44,637 nucleotides of DNA from Prosthecobacter debontii (GTDB lineage Bacteria; Verrucomicrobiota; Verrucomicrobiia; Verrucomicrobiales; Verrucomicrobiaceae): assembly GCA_945860295.1 (NCBI GenBank), contig CAMAQH010000033.1, forward strand, positions 1-44,637, in the 5' to 3' direction. Made by a program: the position numbers and the translations under genes. Positions 35,175-44,308 of this stretch are shown one piece after another. Within the stretch, counting starts at the first letter, position 1. The number at the start of each line of letters is the position of its first letter. Under the pieces are notes generated by a model. That model was given only the letters and a program-made list of their open reading frames with translations. It was not told the origin of the DNA and searched no databases.

Positions 35175-35861
35175 ATGGATCCTATCTCCAACACGACTCC
35201 GCTCATTCTCCCTTCATTGCTGGCTTCAGATTGGTCAAAGATCGGCTCGGAGGTGCATCGTGCTGAACAGGCTGGGGCGCAGTGGCTGCATCTGGATGTG
35301 ATGGACGGCAGCTTTGTCGATAACATCTCCTTTGGCCCGCAAATGGTTCAGACGGTGCGTATGTGCAGCGGCTTGTATCTAGACGTGCATCTCATGATGC
35401 ACCGTGCCGATCACTATTTAGAACGCTTCCTCAAAGCTGGGGCGGATAATATCACGATCCATGTTGAAGCGGACTACGATACGTCCGTGCTCGACACCCT
35501 GCGTCGCATCCGAGCTGCTGGCAAACATGCCGGACTCGCACTGCACCCTGACACGCCTTTTGAGGCGGTCATTCCGTATGCGCATGAGATTGATCTGTTG
35601 CTGATCATGACCGTCGTCCCCGGCTTCGGTGGTCAGCCCTTCATGGAAAAGGAAACCATGCCAAAGCTGGCCGCCGCGCGTGATTACCGCGATGCTCATG
35701 GCCTTAAATACCACCTCGAAGTGGATGGCGGTATCTATATGTATACAGCCCCGATTGCGAAGCAGCATGGCGCGAATCTTTTCGTCTGCGGCACCTCCTT
35801 CTTCGGTCCGCCAGATGCGAAAGTGGCGATAGAGCAGTTAGCCGCAGCGGTCGCTGATTGA
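35175..35861 (+). CDS. rpe: ribulose-phosphate 3-epimerase
   Basis: The 228-residue TIM-barrel enzyme interconverts ribulose 5-phosphate and xylulose 5-phosphate in the pentose phosphate pathway. Motifs: LILPSLLASDW at the first strand, WLHLDVMDGSFVDN with the metal-ligand Asp, DVHLMM, MTVVPGFGGQPFM and LEVDGGI with the second catalytic Asp. Length is normal. ATG 35175 is preferred because the conserved part starts nine residues later; an ATG at 35100 would add an unrelated leader. It is divergent from the PSD1 gene and followed after 67 bases by a sugar kinase gene, so it may head the polyphosphate cluster. Confidence 0.94.
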   Translation: MDPISNTTPLILPSLLASDWSKIGSEVHRAEQAGAQWLHLDVMDGSFVDNISFGPQMVQTVRMCSGLYLDVHLMMHRADHYLERFLKAGADNITIHVEADYDTSVLDTLRRIRAAGKHAGLALHPDTPFEAVIPYAHEIDLLLIMTVVPGFGGQPFMEKETMPKLAAARDYRDAHGLKYHLEVDGGIYMYTAPIAKQHGANLFVCGTSFFGPPDAKVAIEQLAAAVAD

Positions 35862-35928
35862 GGGTCGTCTGCACGAGAAACTGGGTTGTCACTTGCCCAC
35901 AGGGGGCCGTCCGTGCTCTGTTGGGGAC

Positions 35929-37020
35929 ATGGCAAATAAGAACACCAAAACCAAGGCGATAGCCAAGCCCATAAAGTCCAAAGCCACTCAGTCTGAAAAG
36001 ATCAAGCCGGCCAAGGCCAAGCCAGCGGGCAGCTCTGCGGTTAAATTTAAATCCATACCTTTCTGGATCGGGTTCGATCTAGGTGGCACCAAGATGCTGG
36101 CCTGCGTGCTGGATAATGATTACAAGGTTCTGGGTTCGGCACGGAAATCGACCAGCGGCTCAGATGGTCAGGTCAAGGGGCGGCAAAAGATTCTCAAGGC
36201 CATCCATGAAGCGATCGCTAATGCAGGCGTGGACCCAAAGGGACTGCAAGGCATCGGCATTGGCTGCCCAGGATTGGTGAATCCAGAGAAGGGCATTTTG
36301 ATCAATGCGCCGAACCTCGGCTGGAACAACATGGGCCTGACGACAACGCTGAAGGGTGTCTTTAAAAAACCTGTGGCGGTGCTCAATGATGTGGATGCTG
36401 GCACCTTTGGTGAATACAAGCTCGGTGCAGGCAAGGGCGCACGCTCACTGCTCGGTGTGTTTCCCGGCACGGGAGTCGGAGCGGGCTTTGTGTACGATGG
36501 TAAGCTGATCATGGGGCGCACCGTCTCCGCCATGGAACTGGGCATGATTTACCTGCCTGGCACGCATCTTGGCAGTCCAGAGGCGGGCACAGTTTTGCTG
36601 GAGGACCTGACCAGTCGGCTCGCGCTGGCCAGTCAGGCGGGAATCGCTTGCTATCGCGGTCAGTTGCCTGAGCTCGATAAAAAGACCCGTGGCAATCTGC
36701 GTGACATCCGCAGCAAGGCTCTCGCGACTGCCTTGAAGACGGGAGAAGAAGCCTCGATAATCATGTTCCGTAACTCTCTACGCTACCTCGGCATGGGAGT
36801 CGCCGCTGTGGTGAACTTGCTGGCCCCAGATCACATCACACTCGGCGGTGGGCTGGTCGAAGAATTGCCTGATTTGTATTTAAATCTGCTCAAGGAAGAA
36901 GTTGCGCGTTTCGCCGTGCCTGGACTTGCCAAGGGACTCAAGTATTCAATCGCCAAACTCGGCGGCACCGCCGTGGCCGCAGGGTCAGTGGCGTGGCTGC
37001 GACAGAGGGAGGGCAAGTAA
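35929..37020 (+). CDS. ROK-family sugar kinase with lysine-rich N-terminal tail and no zinc motif
   Basis: The 363-residue protein starts with about 40 disordered residues, 12 of them lysine and one glutamate. The kinase follows with phosphate loop DLGGTK (50-55), GIGIGCPGLVN, catalytic Asp in LNDVDAGTFGEY (D154), FPGTGVGAGFV and the late GGGLVEE loop. ROK glucokinases normally carry E-L-G-H followed by a C-x-C-G-x-x-G-C zinc site; here it reads E203-L-G-M206 and the cysteines are absent. Glucokinase is the likeliest activity, but sugar and phosphate donor are unknown. Polyphosphate glucokinases belong to this family and ppk lies two genes downstream. It ends three bases before the Ppx-like gene. 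Confidence 0.87.
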   Translation: MANKNTKTKAIAKPIKSKATQSEKIKPAKAKPAGSSAVKFKSIPFWIGFDLGGTKMLACVLDNDYKVLGSARKSTSGSDGQVKGRQKILKAIHEAIANAGVDPKGLQGIGIGCPGLVNPEKGILINAPNLGWNNMGLTTTLKGVFKKPVAVLNDVDAGTFGEYKLGAGKGARSLLGVFPGTGVGAGFVYDGKLIMGRTVSAMELGMIYLPGTHLGSPEAGTVLLEDLTSRLALASQAGIACYRGQLPELDKKTRGNLRDIRSKALATALKTGEEASIIMFRNSLRYLGMGVAAVVNLLAPDHITLGGGLVEELPDLYLNLLKEEVARFAVPGLAKGLKYSIAKLGGTAVAAGSVAWLRQREGK

Positions 37021-37023
37021 ACT

Positions 37024-38565
37024 ATGAATGAACTACCCGCGAACCCCGCCGAGCAGGCCGTGATCTATGTCGGCGCAGCCTCGCTCTCAATGGTCATCGG
37101 CACCAAGAACGTCGCCAAAGGCTTCCATGAAGTGGAGCATCTGGACCGCCCTCTTCCCATAGCGCGAGACATCTTCCGCTCAGGCACTTTGACACGAAGT
37201 ACGATGGAGCAGGCAGCGGGCATCCTGCGTGATTTTTTGCGCACCGCGCGTGAGTACAGCCTGCCTCTTGAGGCCATCCGGCTCTACACTACCAACATCC
37301 TTTCAGAAGCCACGAATCACGAGATCTTCCTCAATCGCCTGCAAGTCACCACCGGCCTCAGTGCACGCCTCATCGATGACGGCGACATGACACGCCTCGT
37401 CTATCAGATCGCACGTCGTCTGCTGGAAAAGAATCCCAAGCTCGCCGAGGGCCACACCTTCGTCTCCCACATCGGACCGGGGAATACGCGGGCGCTGTAT
37501 TTCAAACAAGGCCGCCTCGCCGCTTACAGCAACTATCGCCTCGGTATCTTCCGCGCTCGCGAGGCGGTGGCCGGTATGGACAGTGAATCGCCGCAGCATC
37601 TCTCTCATCTCGAAGAGCAAATTCGCGGCGTGGTAGATCACTTGGCCCAAGATTATGCAGGCTACAAAATGGACCACCATGTGGCCATTGGAGCCGAGAT
37701 TCAAAGCGTCGCCGAGCAGCTCGCGACACCCAAACTGGGCGTCTTCAGAATCAATGAAGATGACCTGGAAGTATTCACCGAAAAGCTCGCCGCCCTGAGT
37801 CCTGATGAGCTCGTGCGCCGACTGCACATGCATTACACCGGCGGTGAAGGCATCGTGCCTGCACTGCAAACCAATCTCGCCCTAGCGCGCCGTTTTGGGG
37901 ACAAAACCATGTGGGTGCCACAGGGTGATTTTCAGCGTGAACTGATGCAGGATCTCGTCACCTCCCGACCACGCACGGCCACCTTTCAAGAAGAAGTCAT
38001 GCAAGCCGCTGGTGAAGTTGGCGCCCGCTACAAGACCGACCGCAAGCACGCCGAACACGTCGCCAACTTTGCTCAGCAACTCTTCCGTGAACTGCAACAC
38101 CTGCACACCCTGGAGCCGCGCTATGAACTCGTGCTGCGGGTCGCCGCCATGCTGCATGAGGTGGGCATGTTCATCAGCCCGCGTGAGCACCACAAACACA
38201 GCCTCTACATCCTTCTGCAAACCGAGATCTTCGGCCTGAGCACGAGCGAGCGTGAACTCGTAGCGCTGCTGGCGCGCTACCACCGCCGCTACAATCCAGA
38301 GCGCAATCACCCTCACTTTTCCGACCTCTCGCGCGAGGAGCGCATGGTCGTATTCAAACTTGCCGCTCTACTCCGTATCGCCGATGCCCTGGACCGCAGT
38401 CATGCCCAGCGCATCAAGACCATCCAACTCCGCCCCGAAGGCAGCCGCCTCACCATTGTGACCCCCGGTATCGAAGACACCACCATCGAGCAAATCGCCA
38501 TCAATTCAAAGAGCGACATCTTCCGCGAAATCTACGGCTTCGACATCGTGCTAGCACAACCCTGA
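37024..38565 (+). CDS. Ppx/GppA-like protein with degenerate active site and HD-type domain
   Basis: The 513-residue protein follows the Ppx/GppA layout: two ASKHA-type halves (about 10-310) and a C-terminal HD-type helical domain (about 320-510) with H342, H378-E379 in MLHEVG, and EHHKHSLYILLQ. The helical part keeps the E. coli Ppx pattern. The phosphatase site does not: the AIDxGSNS motif reads VIYVGAAS (Y15), the GGGSTE loop reads H149-I-GPGNT-R156 (Asp to His, Glu to Arg), and the catalytic Glu segment reads GDMTR (120-124). Exopolyphosphatase or pppGpp hydrolysis is therefore unlikely, and a sensor or HD-domain hydrolase role is inferred. ppk starts ten bases after its stop. Confidence 0.87.
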   Translation: MNELPANPAEQAVIYVGAASLSMVIGTKNVAKGFHEVEHLDRPLPIARDIFRSGTLTRSTMEQAAGILRDFLRTAREYSLPLEAIRLYTTNILSEATNHEIFLNRLQVTTGLSARLIDDGDMTRLVYQIARRLLEKNPKLAEGHTFVSHIGPGNTRALYFKQGRLAAYSNYRLGIFRAREAVAGMDSESPQHLSHLEEQIRGVVDHLAQDYAGYKMDHHVAIGAEIQSVAEQLATPKLGVFRINEDDLEVFTEKLAALSPDELVRRLHMHYTGGEGIVPALQTNLALARRFGDKTMWVPQGDFQRELMQDLVTSRPRTATFQEEVMQAAGEVGARYKTDRKHAEHVANFAQQLFRELQHLHTLEPRYELVLRVAAMLHEVGMFISPREHHKHSLYILLQTEIFGLSTSERELVALLARYHRRYNPERNHPHFSDLSREERMVVFKLAALLRIADALDRSHAQRIKTIQLRPEGSRLTIVTPGIEDTTIEQIAINSKSDIFREIYGFDIVLAQP

Positions 38566-38575
38566 TCCCCTTCCC

Positions 38576-40681
38576 ATGCCCTACCCTGAAGATCATTTCC
38601 TAAACCGAGAGCTGAGTTGGCTCGCTTTCAATGAACGCGTGCTCGCTGAAGCTGCGCGTGAAGAACTGCCCGTGCTAGAGCGCGTGAAGTTCCTGGCCAT
38701 CACTGCATCAAACTTTGACGAGTTCTTTATGGTGCGCGTCGGCGCCCTGCAATTCATGCGGGACAAAGGCCTGCGGGCCAAAGATCCTAGCGGCCTGACA
38801 CCGAGCCAGCAGTGGGATCAAATCCACGAGCGCGTCTCCGCCTTCATCGCTCGTCAGTATGAGATTCTCGGTCTGCATCTCATTCCGTTGATGCGAGAGA
38901 AAGGCATCCGCCGACTTTTGCCAGATGAACTGACTCCCACTCAGCGCACGCACTTGGAGGACCACTTCATGGAGCATATCTTCCCCGTGCTCTCACCCAT
39001 CGCGCTTGACGAGTCACCTCGCGCCAATATTCCCGCGCTTCAAATTGCTCTGCTTTGCTCGATCCTCAGTGAGACGAATGATAAGCCCTCACGCCGCCTC
39101 GTTCTCTTCACTCTGCCTAGCAGTCTGCCGCGCCACATCACGGTGCCAGATGCTGAGGGTGTGCAGCACGCTTACCTGAATCTTGAGGACGTGCTCACCC
39201 TGTTCCTCCATCATTACTTTCCCTCTGAAAAGGTCACCGGCTCAGCGCGCTTCCGCATCAGTCGGAACTCAGACATCGCTGCTGACGATGACGCCGTCGA
39301 AGACCTTGCTGCGGCCATGGAGGGCATCCTCGATAAGCGCCTGCAAAGCCCCGCCATCCGCATCGAAATCGAAGAAGGTGCACGCCGCGATCTCGTCGCG
39401 GCCATCCGTGACATGTGCGAAGCAAAAAACGCCCAAGTCTTCACCATTCCTGGCGAACTGGATCTGACCGCGTATTTTGCCATCGCTGGATTGCAGGGGT
39501 TCGATGCGCTTAAAGTCGAATCATGGATCGCTCAAACGCCTCCCGAGATCGACCCTAGCGAAAGCATGTTTGAAGCTATCAAACGTAGCGACATCCTTCT
39601 GCATCATCCCTATGAGGCCTTTGAACCCGTGGTGAAACTCATTGAGGAAGCCGCCAGCGATCCCAACGTCATCGCCATAAAACAGATCCTTTATCGCACG
39701 GCAAAAAATAGCCGAATCGTCGCAGCCTTGGTGCGTGCGGCAGAGGCTGGTAAGCACGTCACCGTGCTCGTCGAATTGAAGGCCCGCTTTGATGAAGCCC
39801 GCAATCTGGATCGTGCCAATGACCTGCTCAATGCCGGTGCCCAAATCATCTATGGCGTCCACGGTTTAAAAACCCACGCCAAGGTCTGCCTCATCATGCG
39901 CCGTGAGTCTGGGCATCTTGTGCGCTACATGCATTTTGGCACGGGCAATTACAACGAGGCCACCTCAAAGCTCTACACCGACATCAGCTACCTCACCTGC
40001 CGCACCGACTACGCCAGTGATGCCAGTGCCTTTTTCAACACCGTCACCGGACGCTCACGTTTCGTGCATTTCCAAAAGATCAGCATGGCTCCCTTTGGCC
40101 TACGTGAGCGCTTGCTCAGCATGATCCGCAGTGAGACCGAGCGTGCGAAGCAGAAAGAGCACGCCGAGATCATGCTCAAGATGAACTCGCTGGAAGATCG
40201 TGAGATGATCGAAGCTCTCTACGAAGCCTCACAAGCAGGTGTGCAGATCAAGCTCAATGTGCGCGGCATCTGCTGCCTGCGCCCTGGAGTCAAAAGCCTG
40301 AGTGAAAAGATCAGCGTCATCAGCATCATCGACCGCTACCTGGAACACGCGCGCATTTATATTTTCCGTCAGGGTGGACGTCATTCCGTTTTCATTTCCA
40401 GCGCGGACTTCATGAATCGCAACCTCTCTAAGCGAGTCGAGCTGCTCGTTCCTGTCGAGGATAAGGAGGCCAAGAAACGCCTCATCCACATTCTCGAAAC
40501 ACATTTCACCGACACCGCTCGTGGCCGAACTCTGCGCCCTGACGGCACCTGGCATCAAGCCACCGCACCCGCTAAGAAAGCTCTGCGCTCTCAGGAGGTC
40601 TTTGCCAAAGAAGCCGCCAAACGCAGCAAGCAACGCAACCAAGCACCCGACGTCCTCGTCCCGCACATGCCAAAAGTGTAG
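38576..40681 (+). CDS. ppk: polyphosphate kinase 1
   Basis: The 701-residue enzyme polymerises the gamma-phosphate of ATP into inorganic polyphosphate. All four PPK1 domains are present: N-terminal helical (FLNRELSWLAFNERVL), head domain, and two phospholipase-D-like C-terminal domains. The autophosphorylated histidine is H434 in HGLKTHAKV, and the second catalytic histidine is H591 in YLEHARIYIF. Both align with H435 and H592 of the E. coli enzyme. A Lys-rich tail of about 30 residues (AKEAAKRSKQRNQ) ends the protein. It is the last gene of the rpe-ROK-Ppx-like-ppk run; 65 bases separate it from the next gene. Confidence 0.96.
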   Translation: MPYPEDHFLNRELSWLAFNERVLAEAAREELPVLERVKFLAITASNFDEFFMVRVGALQFMRDKGLRAKDPSGLTPSQQWDQIHERVSAFIARQYEILGLHLIPLMREKGIRRLLPDELTPTQRTHLEDHFMEHIFPVLSPIALDESPRANIPALQIALLCSILSETNDKPSRRLVLFTLPSSLPRHITVPDAEGVQHAYLNLEDVLTLFLHHYFPSEKVTGSARFRISRNSDIAADDDAVEDLAAAMEGILDKRLQSPAIRIEIEEGARRDLVAAIRDMCEAKNAQVFTIPGELDLTAYFAIAGLQGFDALKVESWIAQTPPEIDPSESMFEAIKRSDILLHHPYEAFEPVVKLIEEAASDPNVIAIKQILYRTAKNSRIVAALVRAAEAGKHVTVLVELKARFDEARNLDRANDLLNAGAQIIYGVHGLKTHAKVCLIMRRESGHLVRYMHFGTGNYNEATSKLYTDISYLTCRTDYASDASAFFNTVTGRSRFVHFQKISMAPFGLRERLLSMIRSETERAKQKEHAEIMLKMNSLEDREMIEALYEASQAGVQIKLNVRGICCLRPGVKSLSEKISVISIIDRYLEHARIYIFRQGGRHSVFISSADFMNRNLSKRVELLVPVEDKEAKKRLIHILETHFTDTARGRTLRPDGTWHQATAPAKKALRSQEVFAKEAAKRSKQRNQAPDVLVPHMPKV

Positions 40682-40746
40682 TCCTCTAACTCTCCATTCT
40701 TCCTGCACTAACAGAGCAGATACTAAATTCCAGACACTCCAGCCTA

Positions 40747-41613
40747 ATGAGAATCCTCCAACTTTGCCTCCTGGCCAGTGTGCCTTTCGCACACGCTGCC
40801 GAACTCGTGATTCCTGACAGTTTGAGCTTCGAGAAAGGCATCGAGTTTTCCAATTCAGCGGATCAACACCTGCAACTCAACATCGCCCGCCCTAAGAGTG
40901 CGAGTGGTGCGCTGCCGACCATCCTTTGCATTCATGGTGGCGGATTCCGAGCGGGTACTCGCGAAAGCCACGACAAGCTGTGCATCACACTCGCCAGCCA
41001 TGGATATGTCGCTGCAACCATGACCTATCGTCTTGCACCTACTTTCCCCTTCCCTGCCGCCGTGATCGATTGCAAAGCCGCCGTTCGCTGGCTGCGAGCC
41101 AATGCTGAAAAGCACCATGTCGACCCAAAGAGGCTCGGCGTGACTGGAGGATCAGCCGGTGGACATTTGGTACAGTTTCTCGGCGTGACTTCTGACGTCG
41201 AAGAGTTCGACGTCGGCAACCACATTGATCAATCAAGTGCCGTGTCCTGCGTGGTGAACTATTACGGACCGAGTGATCTCACCAAGTCCTATGGCAAGAG
41301 CGTCGATGCGGCCGAAGTGCTGCCGCTATTTTTTGGTGGTGCGCTCGACACCAAGCTCAAAGAACATGTGCGTGGCAGCCCCTTGTATTGGGTGACCCCG
41401 AATGCCGCGCCCACCCTGATCATTCACGGCACCAACGACAAGTATGTGAATTACGAACAAGCCGGCTGGATGGTGGACAAACTCAAGGCCGCGCAAGTCG
41501 AGGTCGAACTACTCACCCTAACCGGAGCCGGACACGGCTTCAAAGGCCCCGATGCCGAAAAGGCTGAAGTTGCGATGATTGAGTTCTTTGATCGTCATCT
41601 CAAGACGCCGTAA
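40747..41613 (+). CDS. secreted alpha/beta-hydrolase (carboxylesterase type)
   Basis: The 288-residue protein has a signal peptide (1-17, ending AHA). The esterase/BD-FAE-like fold shows oxyanion motif HGGG (from H63), nucleophile S136 in GGSAGG, Asp D231 in HGTNDKYV and His H263 in GAGHGF, a complete triad. Homologues remove acetyl or feruloyl groups from polysaccharides or hydrolyse small esters; the substrate is not readable. No lyase or glycosidase neighbours it. It may be separate from the ppk operon, since 65 bases without a clear terminator lie between. Confidence 0.88.
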   Translation: MRILQLCLLASVPFAHAAELVIPDSLSFEKGIEFSNSADQHLQLNIARPKSASGALPTILCIHGGGFRAGTRESHDKLCITLASHGYVAATMTYRLAPTFPFPAAVIDCKAAVRWLRANAEKHHVDPKRLGVTGGSAGGHLVQFLGVTSDVEEFDVGNHIDQSSAVSCVVNYYGPSDLTKSYGKSVDAAEVLPLFFGGALDTKLKEHVRGSPLYWVTPNAAPTLIIHGTNDKYVNYEQAGWMVDKLKAAQVEVELLTLTGAGHGFKGPDAEKAEVAMIEFFDRHLKTP

Positions 41614-41702
41614 AAATCCTGCTCCTTTACAGCCGCGATGGGCAATCACTCCAGAATCCCAGTTGCACATACAGCGTGGCGTGATGAAGTCGGCCAACTC
41701 TG

Positions 41703-44294
41703 ATGGACTGGGCCTCACCGAAACTACTACTGCTAGCGCTACCTGCCTTTGCGCTGCTGCTGTGGTTTGAAAACCAGTCGGCGCACCCCATGCATGGCAT
41801 GCGGAAGCGACTACTGCTCGTCGTTCGCGCGCTGCTCATCTTACTGACTCTGACTGCGCTCGCAGGCCCGGCGCGGGTATCGCAGACAGGGAAGAAAGCA
41901 CTGGGAATCATCGTCGATGAAAGTCAAAGCATGGGAGCTGAAGGACTAGCCGAGGTGCTAGCAACGGCTCAGAAACTACAAGCGCAGATCGGCAGCGGAG
42001 CAGAGACTTTTGTCGTGCGACTGGGAGACAAGCCCGAGCTAATCACAGGTGAAGCTCCGCCCACAGCAGCGCAGCAAACTGCATGGCAGACCACACACGG
42101 CGGAGATAGCCAATACGGCGCAGCGGTGGAATATGCGCTGGCCATGTTTCCTGCCGGAGCCAGCCGCGATCTCGTCATCATCGGTGACGGTCATGAGACG
42201 CGAGGCAGCCTTCTCGAGGCGGCGCGTGATGCTGCTGTATCAAACACACGACTCCATGCCATCCCCATCGCTGGGCCACGCAAGCCAGATGCACGCATGC
42301 GTGAACTGGTGCCGAATCGCTCCCGCCTTAATGAAGGCGCAACTCTGAAACTCACCGCTCTCCTTGAAGCCACGATGGGGACACAGGGCCTGCTAAAGCT
42401 TTATGAAAACGGGGTCCAGGTCGAGCAGCGTGGCGTGACGCTGAAGCCCGGCCAACCGCGCAGCGAAACATTTACTCGCACACCCGCTGCGCGGAACATT
42501 TACAAATACCGCGCTGTCCTCGAAGGCGTGGCCGATGACACTTTGCCAGCCAATAATGACGCGCTAACGCTAGTGGATGTGCGCGGCAGACTTCGGCTAC
42601 TCTACATCGAAGGCGATGCCACTGAAGGCCAGTATCTCATGCAGGCGATGGAGAAAGAAGGCGTGCAACTCGAACTGCGCCAGCCTGGCGGCATCCCCAG
42701 CTCGCTGGATCAGCTCGCCGGTTATGATGGCATCATCCTCAGCGACGTGCCCGCGCATCAGCTCGGTGAACCAACGATGAACGCCATGCGCGACTACGTG
42801 GACAAGCTCGGTGGCGGACTCATCATGCTCGGTGGCCCGCAGAGCTTCGGTGTCGGAGGCTACTACCGCACACCGATTGAGGAAATCCTGCCGCTCCGTT
42901 TGAAATCACCGGATGAGGAGGAGAAGCAAAGCGCGGCCGTCGCCATCGTCATCGACCGCTCTGGCTCCATGGCAGGTGAGAAACTGGAGATGGCCAAGAG
43001 TGCCTCAATCGCCACCGCTGAGGTGCTGGGCAGGACAGATTTCATCGGCGTGTATGCATTCGATAGTGAAGCACATGTCGTGGCCCCGATGACGCGACTA
43101 ACCAATACCGGTTCCGTAGCCGGACAGATCGCAGCCGTGGCCTCTGGTGGTGGCACGAACTTGCAGCCCGCCTTTGAACAAGCGCGCACCGCACTCCAGC
43201 GCGTGAAGGCCAAGGTGAAGCACATGATCATCCTCACCGATGGCCAGACCTCTGGCAGCGGCTATGAAGGAATCGCTTCCCAATGCCGTGGCGAGGGCAC
43301 GACCATCTCTACCGTCGCCATTGGCGAAGGCTCACATGTCGCGCTGCTACAAGCCATCGCCAGTGCTGGCGGCGGTCAGTCTTACAGCACGATGGATGCG
43401 AGTACGATCACCCGCATCTTCACTCAGGATACGCTCATGCATACCGCGCGCATGATTCGTGAGGAACCTTTTGAGCCAAGATTTGTCGAGAAACACCCCA
43501 TGCTCGCGGGCTTTGAAAAGTGGGATTCCCCTGCCCTGCTCGGCTATGTGAAAACGATCCGCAAAGCCACCGCGCAGATTCCACTCGTCACGGATCTAGG
43601 TGATCCGCTGCTCGCACACTGGCGATTCGGTCTCGGCAAAGTCACCGCCTTTACCAGCGATGCCAAAAGCCGCTGGGGTTCACTTTGGATCACTCGCTGG
43701 TCGGGTTTCAGCCGCTTTTGGTCCCAGGTGCTACGCGAGACCGCACGGCCGCCGCAAGGCCGCAACATGGACCTCGCCACTGAGATACAGGGTGATGAAG
43801 CGCTTCTGCGTGTGGACCTCCAGCAAGATGCCGGCACCCGCGCCAATGATGCCCGAGTCGAAGCCGAGATATTCTTCGTCGCCGCCGATGCACTTGGAGC
43901 GCCGCTGAAGCCCGTGCAAAAAATCACGCTCAACCAAAGTGGCCCCGGATTGTATGAAGGAGCCTTTCGCCCCGATCAGCCCGGCGTCTATCTCATCCGG
44001 GCGCAAAGCGGTGCCGAGATGGTGTCCGCCGGCATCGACCATAATCCCAGTTCCGAAGCCAGCCTCGGCACCGTCAATGAAAGCCTGCTCACCGAAGCCA
44101 CACGTCTTACTGGCGGCATGATGCTGAAGGCAGGCCAAGTTCCCGAGCTGAACACGATCAAAGCCCTGCAATACATCGAGATGTGGCCACCACTTGTCAT
44201 CGCCCTGCTATTCCTTTTCCTACTCGATGTCGCCATCCGCCGCTGGGAGCATGTCCAAGGCATCTGGGAGATGATCTCTCTGTGGTCAGTGTAA
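41703..44294 (+). CDS. membrane protein with two VWA-type domains and amidotransferase-like middle
   Basis: The 863-residue protein has two N-terminal membrane helices (about 7-22 and 37-55) and one near the C-terminus (WPPLVIALLFLFLLDVAI). A first VWA-like domain (about 66-190) begins VDESQS with D72. A class-I-glutamine-amidotransferase-like segment (about 295-400, RLLYIEGDATEGQYL and GGGLIMLGGPQSFG) follows. The second VWA domain (about 412-580) has a complete MIDAS site: D418-R-S420-G-S422, T485 in GGGTNLQ and D513 in LTDGQ. A beta-rich domain precedes the last helix. Such proteins typically follow MoxR and DUF58 genes; here MoxR is 32 kb away. It probably assembles envelope complexes. 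Confidence 0.88.
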   Translation: MDWASPKLLLLALPAFALLLWFENQSAHPMHGMRKRLLLVVRALLILLTLTALAGPARVSQTGKKALGIIVDESQSMGAEGLAEVLATAQKLQAQIGSGAETFVVRLGDKPELITGEAPPTAAQQTAWQTTHGGDSQYGAAVEYALAMFPAGASRDLVIIGDGHETRGSLLEAARDAAVSNTRLHAIPIAGPRKPDARMRELVPNRSRLNEGATLKLTALLEATMGTQGLLKLYENGVQVEQRGVTLKPGQPRSETFTRTPAARNIYKYRAVLEGVADDTLPANNDALTLVDVRGRLRLLYIEGDATEGQYLMQAMEKEGVQLELRQPGGIPSSLDQLAGYDGIILSDVPAHQLGEPTMNAMRDYVDKLGGGLIMLGGPQSFGVGGYYRTPIEEILPLRLKSPDEEEKQSAAVAIVIDRSGSMAGEKLEMAKSASIATAEVLGRTDFIGVYAFDSEAHVVAPMTRLTNTGSVAGQIAAVASGGGTNLQPAFEQARTALQRVKAKVKHMIILTDGQTSGSGYEGIASQCRGEGTTISTVAIGEGSHVALLQAIASAGGGQSYSTMDASTITRIFTQDTLMHTARMIREEPFEPRFVEKHPMLAGFEKWDSPALLGYVKTIRKATAQIPLVTDLGDPLLAHWRFGLGKVTAFTSDAKSRWGSLWITRWSGFSRFWSQVLRETARPPQGRNMDLATEIQGDEALLRVDLQQDAGTRANDARVEAEIFFVAADALGAPLKPVQKITLNQSGPGLYEGAFRPDQPGVYLIRAQSGAEMVSAGIDHNPSSEASLGTVNESLLTEATRLTGGMMLKAGQVPELNTIKALQYIEMWPPLVIALLFLFLLDVAIRRWEHVQGIWEMISLWSV

Positions 44295-44308
44295 TCTCAC
44301 CAGTGAAT

